A stretch of 64,000 nt of DNA. Source: Rufibacter sp. XAAS-G3-1 (lineage in GTDB: Bacteria > Bacteroidota > Bacteroidia > Cytophagales > Hymenobacteraceae). Where the stretch lies: assembly GCF_013623775.1 (NCBI RefSeq), contig NZ_JABFAM010000006.1, positions 372,001-436,000 of the forward strand, in the 5' to 3' direction. Of this stretch, positions 54,614 to 63,863 are shown in pieces; within the stretch, counting starts at the first letter, position 1; each line of letters begins with the position of its first letter. The notes under the pieces are model-generated. The model was given only the letters and a program-made list of their open reading frames with translations, ran no database searches and was not told the DNA's origin. The translations under genes were made by a program, and so were the position numbers.

Positions 54614-55549
54614 ATGCAAGCCTTAAAAGAAACCAATTTCCATTTTCCAGAGCAGACCGGCTTTTACCGGGGCAAGGTTCGGGACGTATATTATTTCAAA
54701 GACAAATTAGCCTTGGTGGCCACTGACCGCATCTCGGCGTTTGACGTGGTCTTGCCGCGGGCTATTCCCTACAAGGGCCAGGTTCTGAACCAGATTGCGG
54801 CCTCCTTCCTGGAGGCTACCGCTACCGTGGTGCCTAACTGGGTACTTCGCCAACCGGCCCCCAATGTGACCATTGGCCGACAGTGCGAAACGTATAAAGT
54901 GGAGATGGTGATTAGAGGCTATTTGGCGGGCCACGCCTGGCGCGAGTACAGTGCCGGTAAGCGGATGCTGTGCGGCGTTTCCCTCCCCGAAGGTTTACGG
55001 GAAAATGATCCGTTTCCAGAGCCCATCATCACCCCTACCACCAAAGCCTCTGAAGGCCATGACGAAGACATCTCCCGGGAAGAAATCCTGGCCCAGGGCA
55101 TTGTTCCGGAAGAAGAATATCTACAGCTGGAGGCGTACACCAGAGCCTTGTTCCAACGCGGCACAGAACTGGCCGCCGAGCGCGGCCTACTGTTGGTGGA
55201 CACGAAATATGAGTTTGGGAAAGCAGATGGCATCATTTATGTAATAGATGAAATACACACGCCTGATTCCTCAAGGTTCTTTTATTCAGAAGGTTACGCA
55301 GAAAGGCAAAACGCTGGAGAGCCCCAACGGCAACTTTCAAAGGAGTTTGTTCGTCAATGGCTCATTGAGAACGGCTTTCAAGGAAAAGAGGGGCAGCAGA
55401 TACCAGAAATGACAGACGCAAAAATAACCGAGATTTCGCAGCGGTACATAGAATTGTACGAGCAGTTGTTAGGCAGAAAGTTTGTTCCGCAAGATTATGC
55501 AAGCCAACCACATACGCTGCAGGAAAGTATTGCGGCCAACATTTTTTAG
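54614..55549 (+). CDS. purC: Phosphoribosylaminoimidazole-succinocarboxamide synthase
   Basis: 311 residues, the longer PurC form. GKVRDVYYF (about 20-28), [13 protein letters not shown] (about 36-48), the SAICAR-synthetase signature region with [17 protein letters not shown] (about 97-113) and [11 protein letters not shown] (about 196). ATP-dependent ligation of aspartate to CAIR in purine synthesis. It is followed by the STAS gene 68 bp on. Confidence 0.95.
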   Translation: MQALKETNFHFPEQTGFYRGKVRDVYYFKDKLALVATDRISAFDVVLPRAIPYKGQVLNQIAASFLEATATVVPNWVLRQPAPNVTIGRQCETYKVEMVIRGYLAGHAWREYSAGKRMLCGVSLPEGLRENDPFPEPIITPTTKASEGHDEDISREEILAQGIVPEEEYLQLEAYTRALFQRGTELAAERGLLLVDTKYEFGKADGIIYVIDEIHTPDSSRFFYSEGYAERQNAGEPQRQLSKEFVRQWLIENGFQGKEGQQIPEMTDAKITEISQRYIELYEQLLGRKFVPQDYASQPHTLQESIAANIF

Positions 55550-55617
55550 ATTACTTTGTTACAGATATTCCACCAAAAATTGGTAGATTCGCACTCCAAA
55601 CCTTTTTGCTGTTACTT

Positions 55618-55995
55618 ATGAAGTACACAATCGATAAAAAAGAAAATTACACGATCATCACCATAGATGAAAAAAAACTGGACACGACAATCGCTCCTGA
55701 TTTGAAGTCTGAGTTTGTGAAGTTGAATGCAGAAGGTATCACCAACCTGATCCTGGATCTTACCAACGTAAAATATACCGATTCTTCCGGCCTTTCCTCT
55801 ATCCTGATCGCCAATCGTCTTTGCAACTCATCTGGAGGGGTTTTGATTTTGACCGGCTTGCAAGAGCACGTGACCAAGCTGATCACCATCTCTAAACTGG
55901 AGTCTGTGCTCAACATTCTGCCTACAGTGGAAGAAGGCATTGACCGCGTTTTCCTGCACGAGATTGAGAGCGATCTCACCAAAAAAGAAGAATAG
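55618..55995 (+). CDS. STAS-domain protein (anti-sigma factor antagonist-like)
   Basis: 125 residues from the ATG at 55618. One STAS domain, with the regulated Ser in the loop YTDSSGLSSIL (about 60-70) and strands TNLILDLTNV and GGVLILTGL. In this family phosphorylation of that Ser by a kinase releases or binds a partner. No kinase or sigma factor gene is next to it. The next gene, RNase Z, starts 19 bp on, so co-transcription is likely. Confidence 0.88.
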   Translation: MKYTIDKKENYTIITIDEKKLDTTIAPDLKSEFVKLNAEGITNLILDLTNVKYTDSSGLSSILIANRLCNSSGGVLILTGLQEHVTKLITISKLESVLNILPTVEEGIDRVFLHEIESDLTKKEE

Positions 55996-56014
55996 TTTCT
56001 AATCGGGCCGCAGT

Positions 56015-56932
56015 TTGGATTTTGAGCTGAAAATACTTGGGAGTTCCTCTGCCACCCCGTCTTTTGAACGAAACCATACCGCCCAACTACTCACGGTTGG
56101 CAACCAGATCAATCTGATTGATTGCGGCGAAGGTACACAAATGCAGCTGATGCGGTACAAAGTAAAGCATCAGCGCATTTGTAACATCTTCATCTCGCAC
56201 CTGCACGGTGACCATTACTTCGGTTTGGCCGGGCTGCTGTCCACCATGCACCTACAGCAGCGCACCGGTCCCCTAAACCTCTTCGGCCCCAAAGGTTTAG
56301 CTGAAATCCTTACCCTTCAATTTAAATACGGCGGCACCCAACTCCCCTACCACATCAATTTTGTGGAGGTAGACACCACCGTTTGCAAAAAGATCTTTGA
56401 GGACAAGCACCTCACGGTGCATACGCTGCCCATGCAGCACCGCGTGCCTTGCTGTGGCTATCTGTTCAAAGAAAAACCCAAACCCCGCCACTTACTCAAA
56501 GGCAAACTCCCCGAGTTCCTGACTCCTCCCCAGTTAGTCCGCCTGAAATGGGGCGAAGACATCCGCAATGAACACGGCGAAGTGCTGGTGCGCAACCAGG
56601 ACGTAACCACCGATCCTAAACGCAGCCGCAGCTACGCCTACTGTTCAGACACCAAATACAAGGAAGACATTCTACCCTATGTCACCGGAGTAGATCTACT
56701 GTACCATGAGGCTACTTTTCTGAGCGATCTGGAGCATAGGGCCACCCACACCTTCCATAGTACTGCAGCCCAAGCCGCCACCTTTGCTCAAAAAGCGCAG
56801 GTAAAACGCTTGCTCATCGGTCATTTTTCGGCCCGCTATAAAGATCTCTCGCCCTTGCTGGCCGAGGCCCAGGCGATTTTCCCGAATACGGCTTTGGCGG
56901 CGGAGGGGAAAACGATTAGTGTGTTGGAGTAG
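56015..56932 (+). CDS. rnz: Ribonuclease Z
   Basis: 305 residues. Start is a TTG at 56015 that gives the usual MDFELKILGSSSATP N-terminus; no upstream ATG fits. Metallo-beta-lactamase fold with the zinc motif SHLHGDHYFGLAG (about 62-74), a His in VPCCGY, AYCSDTKY (about 210) and GHFSARYKD (about 269). Endonuclease that matures tRNA 3' ends, fitting tRNA genes here that do not encode CCA. Confidence 0.95.
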   Translation: MDFELKILGSSSATPSFERNHTAQLLTVGNQINLIDCGEGTQMQLMRYKVKHQRICNIFISHLHGDHYFGLAGLLSTMHLQQRTGPLNLFGPKGLAEILTLQFKYGGTQLPYHINFVEVDTTVCKKIFEDKHLTVHTLPMQHRVPCCGYLFKEKPKPRHLLKGKLPEFLTPPQLVRLKWGEDIRNEHGEVLVRNQDVTTDPKRSRSYAYCSDTKYKEDILPYVTGVDLLYHEATFLSDLEHRATHTFHSTAAQAATFAQKAQVKRLLIGHFSARYKDLSPLLAEAQAIFPNTALAAEGKTISVLE

Positions 56933-57575
56933 ACATTCACTTGTTTTTTGATGTGGGCGGATGATGCTTTGAAAGTGAATGCCTTTTGTTGATGCCTTGG
57001 CTTGGCGGCTTTTCTCGTTGGTTCATGTACTTTCTTGTTTCATCTTTCTGGTAAGCGCTCACGGCCGCGAGGCCGCGCCTTCCGCCCTCGCGCGGTGAGT
57101 TCCGCTTCCTTCGGCTGAAGCCTCGGATGCCGGGCTCCGCCCGACACCGCAGATCTCAAGGCGCTCACCCGAAAGGCTGGAAATGGGAATGCGCGGGCTG
57201 GACAGTGGAAATGCGTTTGGAGGCGGAAGAAGTGTTATGCGTTTCTCCACTTGTATCTTTTTAGGGTGATTTTCAGAAAGTAGCCCATAAACAAAAATAC
57301 TGGCGCAAGTCTGCGACTTGTGTCTACTAGGCCGGGTAGTCTCCTGACTACCTTCGCTACAAAGCAGCGAAAGGCACATTGCTGAAATTTCATTCAACCT
57401 CAAACCTGGATTTTACCTTTCAGAAACCTCAAAAATTATTCTACTAATTTAGAAGGCATTCTTCATTTCTAGCTTGTTTTTCAGGAAACAGACTAAAAAC
57501 GACGGGGTTTGGCTTTATTGAATATTTGGCGCTTTCTCCCATCTTTACAGTTCCATCTTTTACTTCGCGCGCGCA
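56933..57575. other. 643-bp gene-free stretch with GC-rich and family D repeats
   Basis: 57054-57170 is GC-rich and opens with GCGCTCACGGCCGCG, the inverted match of the block near 12020. Decayed family A copies lie at 57258-57293 and 57467-57500. Family D hairpins (GCAAGTCTGCGACTTGT and GGTAGTCTCCTGACTACC) lie at 57302-57350. The open minus-strand frame crossing it is not convincing. Confidence 0.65.
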
Positions 57576-58367
57576 ATGCAGCAATCTTCTTCTCCTTCTA
57601 GCATGGGCTTCAAGAAACGGCAGCTCTTTATGGTGCTCTGCGGCATTTTCCTGACCAATGCGCTGCTAGCCGAACTGATTGGGGTGAAGATTTTCTCGGG
57701 CGAGGGCCTTTTGGGCGTGAGTGGCGCGCAGATTCCGGTGCTGGGCACCAAGCTGGATTTCAACCTGACGGCGGGCGTCATTATCTGGCCGGTGGTCTTC
57801 ATCACCACCGATATCATTAATGAGTATTTTGGAAAAGAAGGCGTTAAACGAATCAGCTTTTTAACCGCGGCCCTCATTGCGTACGCTTTTCTGGTGATTG
57901 TGGTGGCCACGAACTTGCCTCCCGCCCAGTTCTGGCAGGACGTGAACAGTCAGGGGCCGAACGGCTCCACCTTTGACATCAATTTTGCCTTTCACAAAGT
58001 ATTCGGGCAAGGGCTGGGAATTATAGTGGGGTCTTTGGTGGCTTTCCTGCTGGGACAATTACTGGATGCCCACGTGTTCCATTGGCTGAAGCATCTGACA
58101 GGGAGCCGTAAAATCTGGCTCAGGGCCACGGGTTCTACGTTGGTGTCACAGTTAGTAGATACCGTGGTAGTGCTGTTTATCGCGTTTTACCTTTTTGGCG
58201 ATTGGGATTTGAAAACCGTGCTTTCTGTTTCGGTTATTAATTATCTCTATAAATTCACCGTGGCGGTGGTACTTACGCCCCTTCTCTACCTAGCCCATTC
58301 GGTGATTGACCGTTACCTAGCCGGAGACAGAAATGTACCCATGGAGACGTTTATCGCGAAAGAATGA
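57576..58367 (+). CDS. Queuosine precursor transporter (YhhQ/VUT family)
   Basis: 263 residues with six to seven membrane segments (e.g. LFMVLCGIFLTNALLAELIG, VIIWPVVFITTDIINEYFG, LIAYAFLVIVVAT, VLFIAFYLFGDW, VVLTPLLYLAHSVI). TTDIINEYFGKE is the family signature. It imports 7-deazaguanine precursors for tRNA modification. A conserved His and Asp in LLDAHVFHWLK (about 160) also match. No preQ1 riboswitch was found upstream. Confidence 0.9.
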   Translation: MQQSSSPSSMGFKKRQLFMVLCGIFLTNALLAELIGVKIFSGEGLLGVSGAQIPVLGTKLDFNLTAGVIIWPVVFITTDIINEYFGKEGVKRISFLTAALIAYAFLVIVVATNLPPAQFWQDVNSQGPNGSTFDINFAFHKVFGQGLGIIVGSLVAFLLGQLLDAHVFHWLKHLTGSRKIWLRATGSTLVSQLVDTVVVLFIAFYLFGDWDLKTVLSVSVINYLYKFTVAVVLTPLLYLAHSVIDRYLAGDRNVPMETFIAKE

Positions 58368-58396
58368 GTTTATGCTGTTTTACGTAAGTTTCTGAC

Positions 58397-59050
58397 ATGC
58401 CCCAACCTCCGCTGTATCTCCTGAGTGGCCTCTGCGCCGATGAACGCTTGTTTCAGTTCCTGCAGTTAGCGCACCCAAACCCCAATGTCATCCAGTGGAT
58501 TATCCCCGAGCCTCAGGACAATCTGGCTACTTACGCCACCAAACTCATCCGGCAGATAGAGCCTAATCAGGAGCCGCCCATTCTGATAGGACTGAGTTTC
58601 GGGGGCATGGTCATCCAGGAAATCGCGAAGCAGATTCCGGTCACGCGGCTGATTCTACTTTCCAGCCTGGCTAATACCCGTGAGTTGCCCTTGCATTACA
58701 GAGCTGCCGGATTCCTGCAATTGCAAAAATGGCTTCCTTTGGGTTGGTTCAAACACTGGATGGCGCCCGCCAACTGGATTTTTGGTGCGCACACGACACA
58801 GGAAAAGCGCATTTTGCAGGATATCATTCAAGATACAGATATTCCCTTTTTGCGCTGGTCTTTGCACCAAATCCTGCATTGGCAGCATCAGGCTTCCACG
58901 GAAGGCGTGGTGGTCATTCACGGCGACGCCGATAAAATTTTGCCCGTTCCGCAGCACCCCAATTTGCAGGTGATAAAAGGGGGAGAGCACCTTATAGTCT
59001 TGAGCCGGGCAATAGAAGTGAGCGCCTTGATTAACCAACACCTGCATTAA
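58397..59050 (+). CDS. Alpha/beta hydrolase
   Basis: 217 residues. Nucleophile elbow GLSFGGMV (about 65-72), Asp in VVIHGDADKILP (about 175) and His in GGEHLIVLS (about 195) form the expected triad. YLLSGLCADERLF at the N-terminus holds the oxyanion region. No signal peptide. Substrate unknown. It follows the transporter by 29 bp, probably by read-through. Confidence 0.82.
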   Translation: MPQPPLYLLSGLCADERLFQFLQLAHPNPNVIQWIIPEPQDNLATYATKLIRQIEPNQEPPILIGLSFGGMVIQEIAKQIPVTRLILLSSLANTRELPLHYRAAGFLQLQKWLPLGWFKHWMAPANWIFGAHTTQEKRILQDIIQDTDIPFLRWSLHQILHWQHQASTEGVVVIHGDADKILPVPQHPNLQVIKGGEHLIVLSRAIEVSALINQHLH

Positions 59051-59052
59051 AG

Positions 59053-59092
59053 CGTTTTTGGGCTATTTCCTGAAAAACAGCCCAAAAACAGA
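59053..59092. repeat. Family A palindrome
   Basis: GCGTTTTTGGGCT / AGCCCAAAAACAG arms with core ATTTCCTGAAAAAC. Starts right after the hydrolase stop. Confidence 0.85.
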
Positions 59093-59147
59093 AAGGCTTT
59101 CGCGTTTGCCGGGCAATCGCTTACTTTGCACAAACTTTACCTAGAAC

Positions 59148-60122
59148 ATGGCACGAATTCTCACCGGCATCCAAAGCAGTGGCCGTCCGCACCTGGGCAA
59201 CCTGTTGGGCGCCATTCTCCCCGCAATAGAGCTTTCCAAAAAATCGGAGAACGATTCGCTTTATTTCATCGCAGATTTGCATTCGCTTACGTCTATTAGG
59301 GATGCGCAGGAACGCCGACACAACACGTATGCGGTAGCCGCGGCCTGGCTCGCCTTCGGGTTTGACACTGATAGAAACATTTTCTACCGCCAGTCTGACG
59401 TGCCTGAGGTAACCGAGTTGACGTGGTATCTGAGCTGTTTCGCGCCGTATCCCATGCTGGCGAACGCCCATTCGTTTAAAGATAAATCGGCGCGCCGCGG
59501 TTTGGCTGACGTGAATGCCGGTCTGTTCACCTACCCTATCTTGATGGCCGCCGACATTCTGCTCTACGATGCGCAGTTGGTGCCCGTGGGGAAAGACCAA
59601 ATCCAGCACCTGGAGATTACCCGTGATGTAGCCAGTTCTTTCAACCACATTTACGGCGAAACGTTTGTGATTCCGGAGGTGAAGGTGGACGAAACGGTGA
59701 TGACGGTGCCCGGCATTGACGGCGAGAAGATGAGCAAATCGTACGGCAACACCATTGACATCTTCCTGCCTGATAAGGAGCTTCTCAAGCGTATCAAGAG
59801 CATTGTATCAGACAGCAAAGGCCTGGACGAACCCAAAGATCCGGCCACGGATAATACCTTCAAGTTGTATTCATTGCTGGCCTCGGAAGAACAGATTGAC
59901 ACCATGCGCCAAAACTATTTAGCGGGCGGCTACGGCTACGGCCACGCCAAACAGGCGCTCTATGACCTTATTCTCAACAAGTATGAAGAGCCGCGCGAGC
60001 GTTTCCACTACTACATGAACAACCTGCATGAGATTGACGCGAAACTAGCCGAAGGTGCCGCCAAAGCCCGCGCCCTTGGAGGCCCGGTTCTGAAGCGCGT
60101 TCGGGAGAAATTAGGCTTCTAG
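59148..60122 (+). CDS. trpS: Tryptophanyl-tRNA synthetase
   Basis: 324 residues, class I fold. HIGH-type motif GRPHLGNLLGA (about 13-23) and KMSKS in GEKMSKSYGNT (about 197). GIQSSGRPHLGN is the TrpRS signature. Charges tRNA-Trp. A hairpin terminator follows at 60169. Confidence 0.96.
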   Translation: MARILTGIQSSGRPHLGNLLGAILPAIELSKKSENDSLYFIADLHSLTSIRDAQERRHNTYAVAAAWLAFGFDTDRNIFYRQSDVPEVTELTWYLSCFAPYPMLANAHSFKDKSARRGLADVNAGLFTYPILMAADILLYDAQLVPVGKDQIQHLEITRDVASSFNHIYGETFVIPEVKVDETVMTVPGIDGEKMSKSYGNTIDIFLPDKELLKRIKSIVSDSKGLDEPKDPATDNTFKLYSLLASEEQIDTMRQNYLAGGYGYGHAKQALYDLILNKYEEPRERFHYYMNNLHEIDAKLAEGAAKARALGGPVLKRVREKLGF

Positions 60123-60168
60123 ATTTTTGTACGTTTTAGACCTGAATTTTTAAAACCAGGGCCAAAAC

Positions 60169-60202
60169 AAACGCGCCGAAGAAGTGTTTCTTCGGCGCGT
60201 TT
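60169..60202 (+). terminator. Terminator after trpS
   Basis: AAACGCGCCGAAGAA / TTCTTCGGCGCGTTT with a four-base loop. A decayed family A copy (60132-60173) lies directly upstream. Confidence 0.85.
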
Positions 60203-60252
60203 GCCGTTTAGGAAACCTCCAAGTAGCGTTTTTACCCTGTTTCCCGTAAAAC

Positions 60253-60317
60253 TGCCCAAAAGCAGAAAGGCTCCTGCGCGGTTTAACCCGGCGCAGGAGC
60301 CTTTCTGCTTTTGGGCA
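60253..60317. terminator. Large hairpin between convergent trpS and hypothetical gene
   Basis: Perfect 27-base arms beginning TGCCCAAAAGCAGAAAGGCT, loop of 11 bases. It lies 13 bp beyond the stop of the minus-strand gene, serving as its terminator. The left arm is shared with the right half of a decayed family A copy at 60226-60263. Confidence 0.9.
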
Positions 60318-60329
60318 TGTGCTTGCGTT

Positions 60330-60725
60330 CTACACTTCGGTGCTCCAAACTTCTTCGCGCACGTTTTTGCCTACGCTTAAGATAAGGCGGGTAGGGCTGG
60401 GTACCAGTACCAGACGCGCTTCTTTGTTGGGGTACGCATCGGCTTCTACCCAAACGCCTTGCTTGCCGTTCAGTTCCTCGGCGTTGAGGGTTTCGGGCAG
60501 GTAAGCGGTAGGGAGAAGGACATCGGTATCTGGGCAGACTTTCATGTGCACATCGCCTAAGACTTCCTCCAGGTATTCCCCGAAGTTGTCGTTGAACTCG
60601 TCTTCCAAATCATGCAGCTCTTCTTCCACGTCATCGTAGCGGTTATCGTTATAGGAGAGTTTGCTAAGCTCCTGCTTTTTCTGGATGATGGTTACCAGCG
60701 CAGTATTCAGTTCCTGGATATTCAT
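60330..60725 (-). CDS. Conserved-looking hypothetical protein, 131 residues
   Basis: Not assigned to a named family. The N-terminus is a helical, acidic segment (DDVEEELHDLEDEFNDNFGEYLEEVL, about 30-55), followed by a beta-rich half with VCPDTDVLLPTAYLP and GVWVEADAYP and ARLVLVPSPTRLIL. Soluble, no signal peptide. It is flanked by strong terminators, which suggests a real single-gene unit. Function unknown. Confidence 0.75.
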   Translation of the reverse strand: MNIQELNTALVTIIQKKQELSKLSYNDNRYDDVEEELHDLEDEFNDNFGEYLEEVLGDVHMKVCPDTDVLLPTAYLPETLNAEELNGKQGVWVEADAYPNKEARLVLVPSPTRLILSVGKNVREEVWSTEV

Positions 60726-60880
60726 GCGTTCTTATTTTTTACAAATTTTATAACATCTGAGACTATATGCAAGCGGCCACGCCAAATACCCGCTCTAAAT
60801 ACCTATTTTCTTTCCTGCTCAATTATTCTATTTTTACAGAAATGTCCTTGTAAACAGACCTATCTTAAAAATTCTCTCCT

Positions 60881-61981
60881 ATGGCCGAACCCATCGATTT
60901 TCTTCCCCTCAACGGTACAGATTACATTGAATTCTACGTGGGCAACGCCAAACAGAGCGCCTACTTCTATCAAAGTGCGTTCGGGTATGAGTTGGTGGCG
61001 TATGCCGGGCCCGAGACCGGTGTACGGGACAGGGCCTCTTATGTGTTGCAGCAGGGCAAAATTAGGCTCATGCTCACCACCTCGCTCCTGCCCGACTCGC
61101 CCATCTCTGAGCACGTGCGCCTACACGGCGACGGCGTGAAAGTGATGGCCCTGTGGGTAGACGATGCGTTCATGTCCTATGAAGAAACGGTAAGCCGGGG
61201 CGCAAAATCGGCGGGCGAGCCGCAGACCCTGACCGATGAGTTTGGCGAAGTGCGGGTGGCTTCTATCTACACCTATGGCGAAACCATCCATACGTTTGTG
61301 GAGCGCAAGAACTACACCGGGGCTTTCATGCCGGGCTACGTAGCGCGCAAAAGCACCTTTCCCGTGGTGCCGGTGGGCCTGAAACACGTAGACCATTGCG
61401 TGGGCAACGTGGGTTGGGGCGAAATGAACACCTGGGTTGACTTTTATGCCAAGGTGATGGGCTTCCAACTGCTGCTCACCTTTGACGACGAAGACATCTC
61501 CACCGAATACTCGGCGCTCATGTCAAAGGTGATGAGCAACGGCAACGGCTATGTGAAATTCCCCATCAATGAACCCGCCGAAGGCAAGAAGAAATCGCAG
61601 ATTGAAGAGTACTTAGACTATTACCACAGCCCGGGCGTGCAGCACATCGCCATTGCCACCGATGATATTGTGGCCACCGTAGGTGAGCTGCGCCGGAGAG
61701 GCGTGGAATTCCTGAGCGTACCGGCCTCGTACTACATTGATTTAGCCGAGCGTGTGGGGGCCATTGAGGAAGACATGAAGCCCATCCAAGATCTCAACAT
61801 TCTGGTAGACCGTGACAATGAAGGCTATCTGCTGCAAATCTTCACCAAACCAGCGCAAGACCGACCTACGGTTTTCTATGAAATCATTCAACGCAAAGGC
61901 GCCAAATCCTTCGGGAAGGGGAACTTCAAGGCGCTTTTTGAATCAATTGAGCGTGAACAAGCCCTGCGGGGTAACTTATAA
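60881..61981 (+). CDS. hpd: 4-hydroxyphenylpyruvate dioxygenase
   Basis: 366 residues with two vicinal-oxygen-chelate domains. Iron ligands: His in HVDHCVGNV (about 170), His in GVQHIAIATDD (about 252) and Glu in FYEIIQRKG (about 333). It converts 4-hydroxyphenylpyruvate to homogentisate in tyrosine breakdown. No homogentisate dioxygenase gene is next to it. Confidence 0.96.
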   Translation: MAEPIDFLPLNGTDYIEFYVGNAKQSAYFYQSAFGYELVAYAGPETGVRDRASYVLQQGKIRLMLTTSLLPDSPISEHVRLHGDGVKVMALWVDDAFMSYEETVSRGAKSAGEPQTLTDEFGEVRVASIYTYGETIHTFVERKNYTGAFMPGYVARKSTFPVVPVGLKHVDHCVGNVGWGEMNTWVDFYAKVMGFQLLLTFDDEDISTEYSALMSKVMSNGNGYVKFPINEPAEGKKKSQIEEYLDYYHSPGVQHIAIATDDIVATVGELRRRGVEFLSVPASYYIDLAERVGAIEEDMKPIQDLNILVDRDNEGYLLQIFTKPAQDRPTVFYEIIQRKGAKSFGKGNFKALFESIEREQALRGNL

Positions 61982-61990
61982 CCTTATATA

Positions 61991-62031
61991 GCCGTTTTGA
62001 GACTGTTTTCCCTAAATCAGCCTCAAAACGC
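61991..62031. repeat. Family A palindrome
   Basis: GCCGTTTTGAGACTG / the complement-like CAGCCTCAAAACGC with core TTTTCCCTAAAT. It lies in the 72-bp gap between hpd and the mutase. Confidence 0.85.
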
Positions 62032-62053
62032 ATTCGTCCTTTTCTATAAAACT

Positions 62054-63802
62054 ATGCAAAACAATTTATCACTGGAGCCAGCCGTATTAAACAAAGTAAA
62101 TACCTGGTTAGAGGGTGCTTATGACCAAGACACCAAAACCGAACTGCAACGCTTGATTGACAGCCAGGATGCAGATACGTTGACCGATTCGTTCTACAAA
62201 GACCTGGAGTTTGGCACCGGCGGCTTGCGCGGCATCATGGGCGTGGGCAGCAACCGCATGAACCGCTACACCGTGGGCATGGCTACCCAGGGCCTGAGCA
62301 ATTACCTGCTTAAATCCTTCCCCGGCCAGTCCATCAGTGTGGCTATTGCGCATGACAGCCGTAACAACAGCCCCTACTTTGCCAACGTGGTAGCTGATGT
62401 GTTCAGTGCCAACGGCATTAAAGTGTACTTCTTTAGTGAGCTTCGGCCTACGCCCGAGTTGTCCTTCGCTATTCGTCATTTAGGTTGCCAGAGCGGCGTG
62501 GTCTTGACGGCTTCGCACAACCCCAAAGAATACAACGGCTACAAAGCCTACTGGAACGACGGTGGCCAGGTAACGGCTCCGCACGACAAAAACATCATTG
62601 CTGAGGTAAACAAAATCACCTCTTTGGATCAGGTGAAGTTTGAGCGCAACGAAGCCAACGTGGAATTCATTCTGGACGAGGTAGACCAGGCCTATCTGGA
62701 TAAAGTGGCTACCTTAAGCGTAGACCCGGCCATGATTCAGCGCCAGAAGGATCTGAGCATCGTGTTCACGCCTATCCACGGAACCGGTATCACATTAGTA
62801 CCACGCGCGCTGGAGCGTTTCGGGTTTACGAACGTGCACGTATTGGAGGCTCAGGCTACGCCCGACGGAAACTTCCCTACCGTGGTGTATCCCAACCCCG
62901 AGGAAAAAGACGCCATGAACCTGGCCATGCAGAAAGCCGAAGAGCTGAACGCCGAGCTGGTATTGGCCACCGACCCAGACGCGGACCGCGTGGGCATTGC
63001 CGTACGTGACCTGAAAGGCCAGTTCGTGCTGCTCAACGGAAACCAGACCGCCGCCCTGCTTACCTATTACATTCTACAGGCCTGGCAAAAAGCGGGCAAA
63101 CTCACCGGCAAAGAATACGTGGTGAACACCATTGTAACCACCGACCTCATCAACCGCGTGGCCGAAGGTTTCGGCGTGGATTGCTATGAGACCTTGACCG
63201 GCTTCAAGTACATTGCCACCATCATGCGCGAGAAAGAAGGCCAGGCTCAGTACATCTGCGGCGGCGAGGAAAGCTACGGTTTCTTAGTGGGTGATTTCGT
63301 GCGCGACAAAGACGCGGTTTCTGCCTGCGCCATGATTGCCGAAATGGCGGCCGCTGCCAAAGACCAGGGCAAGAGCCTCTTCGAGCTCATGATTCAGATG
63401 TACCAGGAGTACGGCTATTACAAAGAAGACCTCATCTCTTTGACCAAAAAAGGCCACCGCGGGGCGCAGGAAATCCAGGAGATGATGCAGGAACTGCGCG
63501 AGAATCCACCCCAAACCATTGCGGGCTCGGCCGTGACCGAGCTGATTGACTACAAAACCGGCTTCCGCCGGAACCTGCGTACTGGCGAAGAAAGCGCCAC
63601 CGGCCTGGAAAGCGCCAACGTACTCCAGTTCCTCACCGAAGACGGCACCAAAGTATCGGCCAGACCATCGGGCACCGAGCCGAAGATCAAGTTCTACTTC
63701 AGCGTACGCGAGCCTTTGGCTTCTGCCGCTGATTTCGAGAAAACAGGCCAGAAACTGAACGACAAGATTCAGGCGATCATCTCAGACCTACACCTGAAAT
63801 AA
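62054..63802 (+). CDS. Phosphoglucomutase/phosphomannomutase family enzyme
   Basis: 582 residues from the ATG at 62054; an upstream start would run through the palindrome. Four-domain phosphohexomutase. The phospho-Ser lies in LTASHNPKEYNG (about 155), metal loop in ATDPDADRVGIA (about 305), sugar-binding GGEESYGFLVGDF (about 402) and phosphate-binding RPSGTEPKIKFY (about 538). Interconverts glucose-1- and glucose-6-phosphate, which would feed glycogen synthesis at the left of the window. Confidence 0.94.
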   Translation: MQNNLSLEPAVLNKVNTWLEGAYDQDTKTELQRLIDSQDADTLTDSFYKDLEFGTGGLRGIMGVGSNRMNRYTVGMATQGLSNYLLKSFPGQSISVAIAHDSRNNSPYFANVVADVFSANGIKVYFFSELRPTPELSFAIRHLGCQSGVVLTASHNPKEYNGYKAYWNDGGQVTAPHDKNIIAEVNKITSLDQVKFERNEANVEFILDEVDQAYLDKVATLSVDPAMIQRQKDLSIVFTPIHGTGITLVPRALERFGFTNVHVLEAQATPDGNFPTVVYPNPEEKDAMNLAMQKAEELNAELVLATDPDADRVGIAVRDLKGQFVLLNGNQTAALLTYYILQAWQKAGKLTGKEYVVNTIVTTDLINRVAEGFGVDCYETLTGFKYIATIMREKEGQAQYICGGEESYGFLVGDFVRDKDAVSACAMIAEMAAAAKDQGKSLFELMIQMYQEYGYYKEDLISLTKKGHRGAQEIQEMMQELRENPPQTIAGSAVTELIDYKTGFRRNLRTGEESATGLESANVLQFLTEDGTKVSARPSGTEPKIKFYFSVREPLASAADFEKTGQKLNDKIQAIISDLHLK

Positions 63803-63816
63803 GCGCAATGAATTTT

Positions 63817-63863
63817 AAAACAGAAAGCCCTTCCTGCCTGTTACAGGAAGGGCTTTCTGTTTT
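63817..63863 (+). terminator. Terminator after the phosphohexomutase, merged with a family A copy
   Basis: AAAACAGAAAGCCCTTCCTG and its exact complement around a 7-base loop. The right arm's CTGTTTT also opens a decayed family A palindrome at 63858-63896 (CTGTTTTAAGGC ... GCCTTAAACT). Confidence 0.9.

Noticed and set aside
57500-57575. preQ1 riboswitch upstream of the queuosine precursor transporter
   Set aside because: No preQ1-I or preQ1-II consensus could be seen.
63731-63760. GAGAAAACAGGCC inside the phosphohexomutase resembling half a family A repeat
   Set aside because: No matching left arm, and the sequence codes a normal helix of the protein.
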